Shown here piece by piece: positions 12,621 through 13,328 of a stretch of 13,328 nucleotides of DNA. Positions within the stretch are counted from its first letter, which is position 1. Each line of letters opens with the position of its first letter. The translations under genes and the position numbers were made by a program. The notes below the pieces were generated by a model that ran no database searches, was not told the DNA's origin, and saw only the letters and a program-made list of their open reading frames with translations. The DNA comes from an uncultured Bacteroides sp. (GTDB lineage Bacteria; Bacteroidota; Bacteroidia; Bacteroidales; Bacteroidaceae), in contig CAJJYX010000082.1 in NCBI GenBank assembly GCA_905197435.1, positions 1 to 13,328 on the forward strand, read 5' to 3'.

Positions 12621-13328
12621 ATGAAAAGACCGTTGTTTTTAGTAGGAATAAGTTTGTTGCTGGGTGGTATGCCAATGTTTGCCCAGGATATATCTCCGAT
12701 GAACTCCGTTCCTTACGAATGGAAGAATGTACCGATAGTGGGAGGAGGCTTTGTGGACGGTATTGTTTTTCATCCGGAAGCTCCCGGTGTCCGCTATTGC
12801 CGCACCGACATGGGAGGGGCCTACCGGTGGGATGCTGCTTCCGGTCGGTGGACCCCCTTGCTGGACTGGATAAGTCTGGATGAAAGCAATCTGCAGGGGG
12901 TGGAAAGCATTGCCATCGATCCGCAGAATCCGCAGAACGTATATATTGCTTGCGGTACATATACCAGTAGCTCCAATGGAGCCATACTCTGTTCTTATGA
13001 TGGTGGCAGGACTTTTGCCCGTGTCGACGTGCCTTTTACGATGGGCGGCAACGAGAATGGACGTGGTAATGGGGAACGGATGATGGTGGACCCGCAGAAT
13101 GGGAATATCATTTATATGGGAACCCGTATGCATGGCTTGTGGCGTAGTACGGATAAGGGGCAGAGCTGGGCACGGGTGGTGTCTTTTCCGGATGTCTCCG
13201 AGAAGTTTAATCCTGCCGACCGTGCCGCATGGGGGAACCGCGGCAGTGGCATTGTCTGTGTAGTCTACGATGCCCGGGGCATCCGCGACGGTCGTGGCAC
13301 CCGTGACATTTATGTGGCAGCCTCATTG
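12621..13328 (+). CDS. Secreted GH74-family glycosidase (xyloglucanase-type), N-terminal part, cut by window end
   Basis: GH74 enzymes cleave xyloglucan backbones with two seven-bladed propellers. The frame runs open to the last base (236 codons), so the gene continues outside; family members are about 700-950 residues. A type I signal peptide is seen (MKRPLFLVGISLLLGGMPMFAQ, likely cut at Ala21-Gln22). Mature sequence starts 'YEWKNVPIVGGGFVDGIVFHPEAPGVRYCRTDMGGAYRWD', the hallmark of GH74. Asp63 in 'RTDMGGAYRW' lies where the family catalytic base is expected. Further repeats are 'GVESIAIDPQNPQNVYIACG', 'CSYDGGRTF', 'MMVDPQNGNIIYMGTRMHGLWRSTDKGQSW'. The second catalytic Asp is beyond the window. 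ATG 12615 (two residues earlier) is an equal alternative start. Confidence 0.92.
   Translation, partial: MKRPLFLVGISLLLGGMPMFAQDISPMNSVPYEWKNVPIVGGGFVDGIVFHPEAPGVRYCRTDMGGAYRWDAASGRWTPLLDWISLDESNLQGVESIAIDPQNPQNVYIACGTYTSSSNGAILCSYDGGRTFARVDVPFTMGGNENGRGNGERMMVDPQNGNIIYMGTRMHGLWRSTDKGQSWARVVSFPDVSEKFNPADRAAWGNRGSGIVCVVYDARGIRDGRGTRDIYVAASL

Overview
The window appears to hold DNA from two bacterial phyla, joined inside the ribosomal protein L13 gene. The left part (about 1-2600) reads as an alphaproteobacterium. The MutS C-terminal half carries the alphaproteobacterial wording around Walker B and in the '[10 protein letters not shown]' stretch. It is followed by an unrecognised AT-richer gene, a rho-independent terminator, and a TTGACA/TATATT sigma70-type promoter before rplM. 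From about 2630 onward the window reads as Bacteroides or a close Bacteroidales relative. The evidence is Bacteroidetes-type L13 C-terminus, S9, S2 and EF-Ts, and five good promoters of the Bacteroides form (TTG or similar, about 19-20 nt, TAnnTTTG). The organism assignment rests on remembered family wording and promoter style, not on a database search.

Layout of the left part: 3' portion of mutS (1-1268), an unknown 281-residue gene (1357-2202), a terminator (2221-2255), a promoter (2348-2375) and the 5' end of rplM (from 2416). Layout of the right part: rplM-rpsI-rpsB-tsf, a translation gene cluster with two structured spacers and a strong terminator after tsf. Next come a minus-strand SUI1/eIF1-like gene and the divergent redox repressor gene rex. 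The rex stop codon overlaps the start of an FAH-family hydrolase gene, and ispF and a secreted calcineurin-like phosphoesterase follow on the same strand.

After a 336-bp spacer holding an array of palindromes with a 23-bp period comes a Gfo/Idh/MocA oxidoreductase gene with its own promoter. It converges on a minus-strand gene for an uncharacterised protein with a GKYHG motif like that of ExoX-type C-terminal domains. Upstream of that on the minus strand is a phosphate-selective-porin-type outer-membrane protein. Divergent from the porin, and cut by the right edge, is the N-terminal third or so of a secreted GH74-type glycosidase.

Most genes are housekeeping or ordinary Bacteroides accessory genes. 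The strongest observations are the phylum switch within one reading frame (probably a metagenome assembly misjoin, possibly a real recombination), the 23-bp palindrome array, the long hairpin between rpsB and tsf, and the ExoX-C-like unknown protein. I found no RNA genes, transposons or CRISPR arrays.
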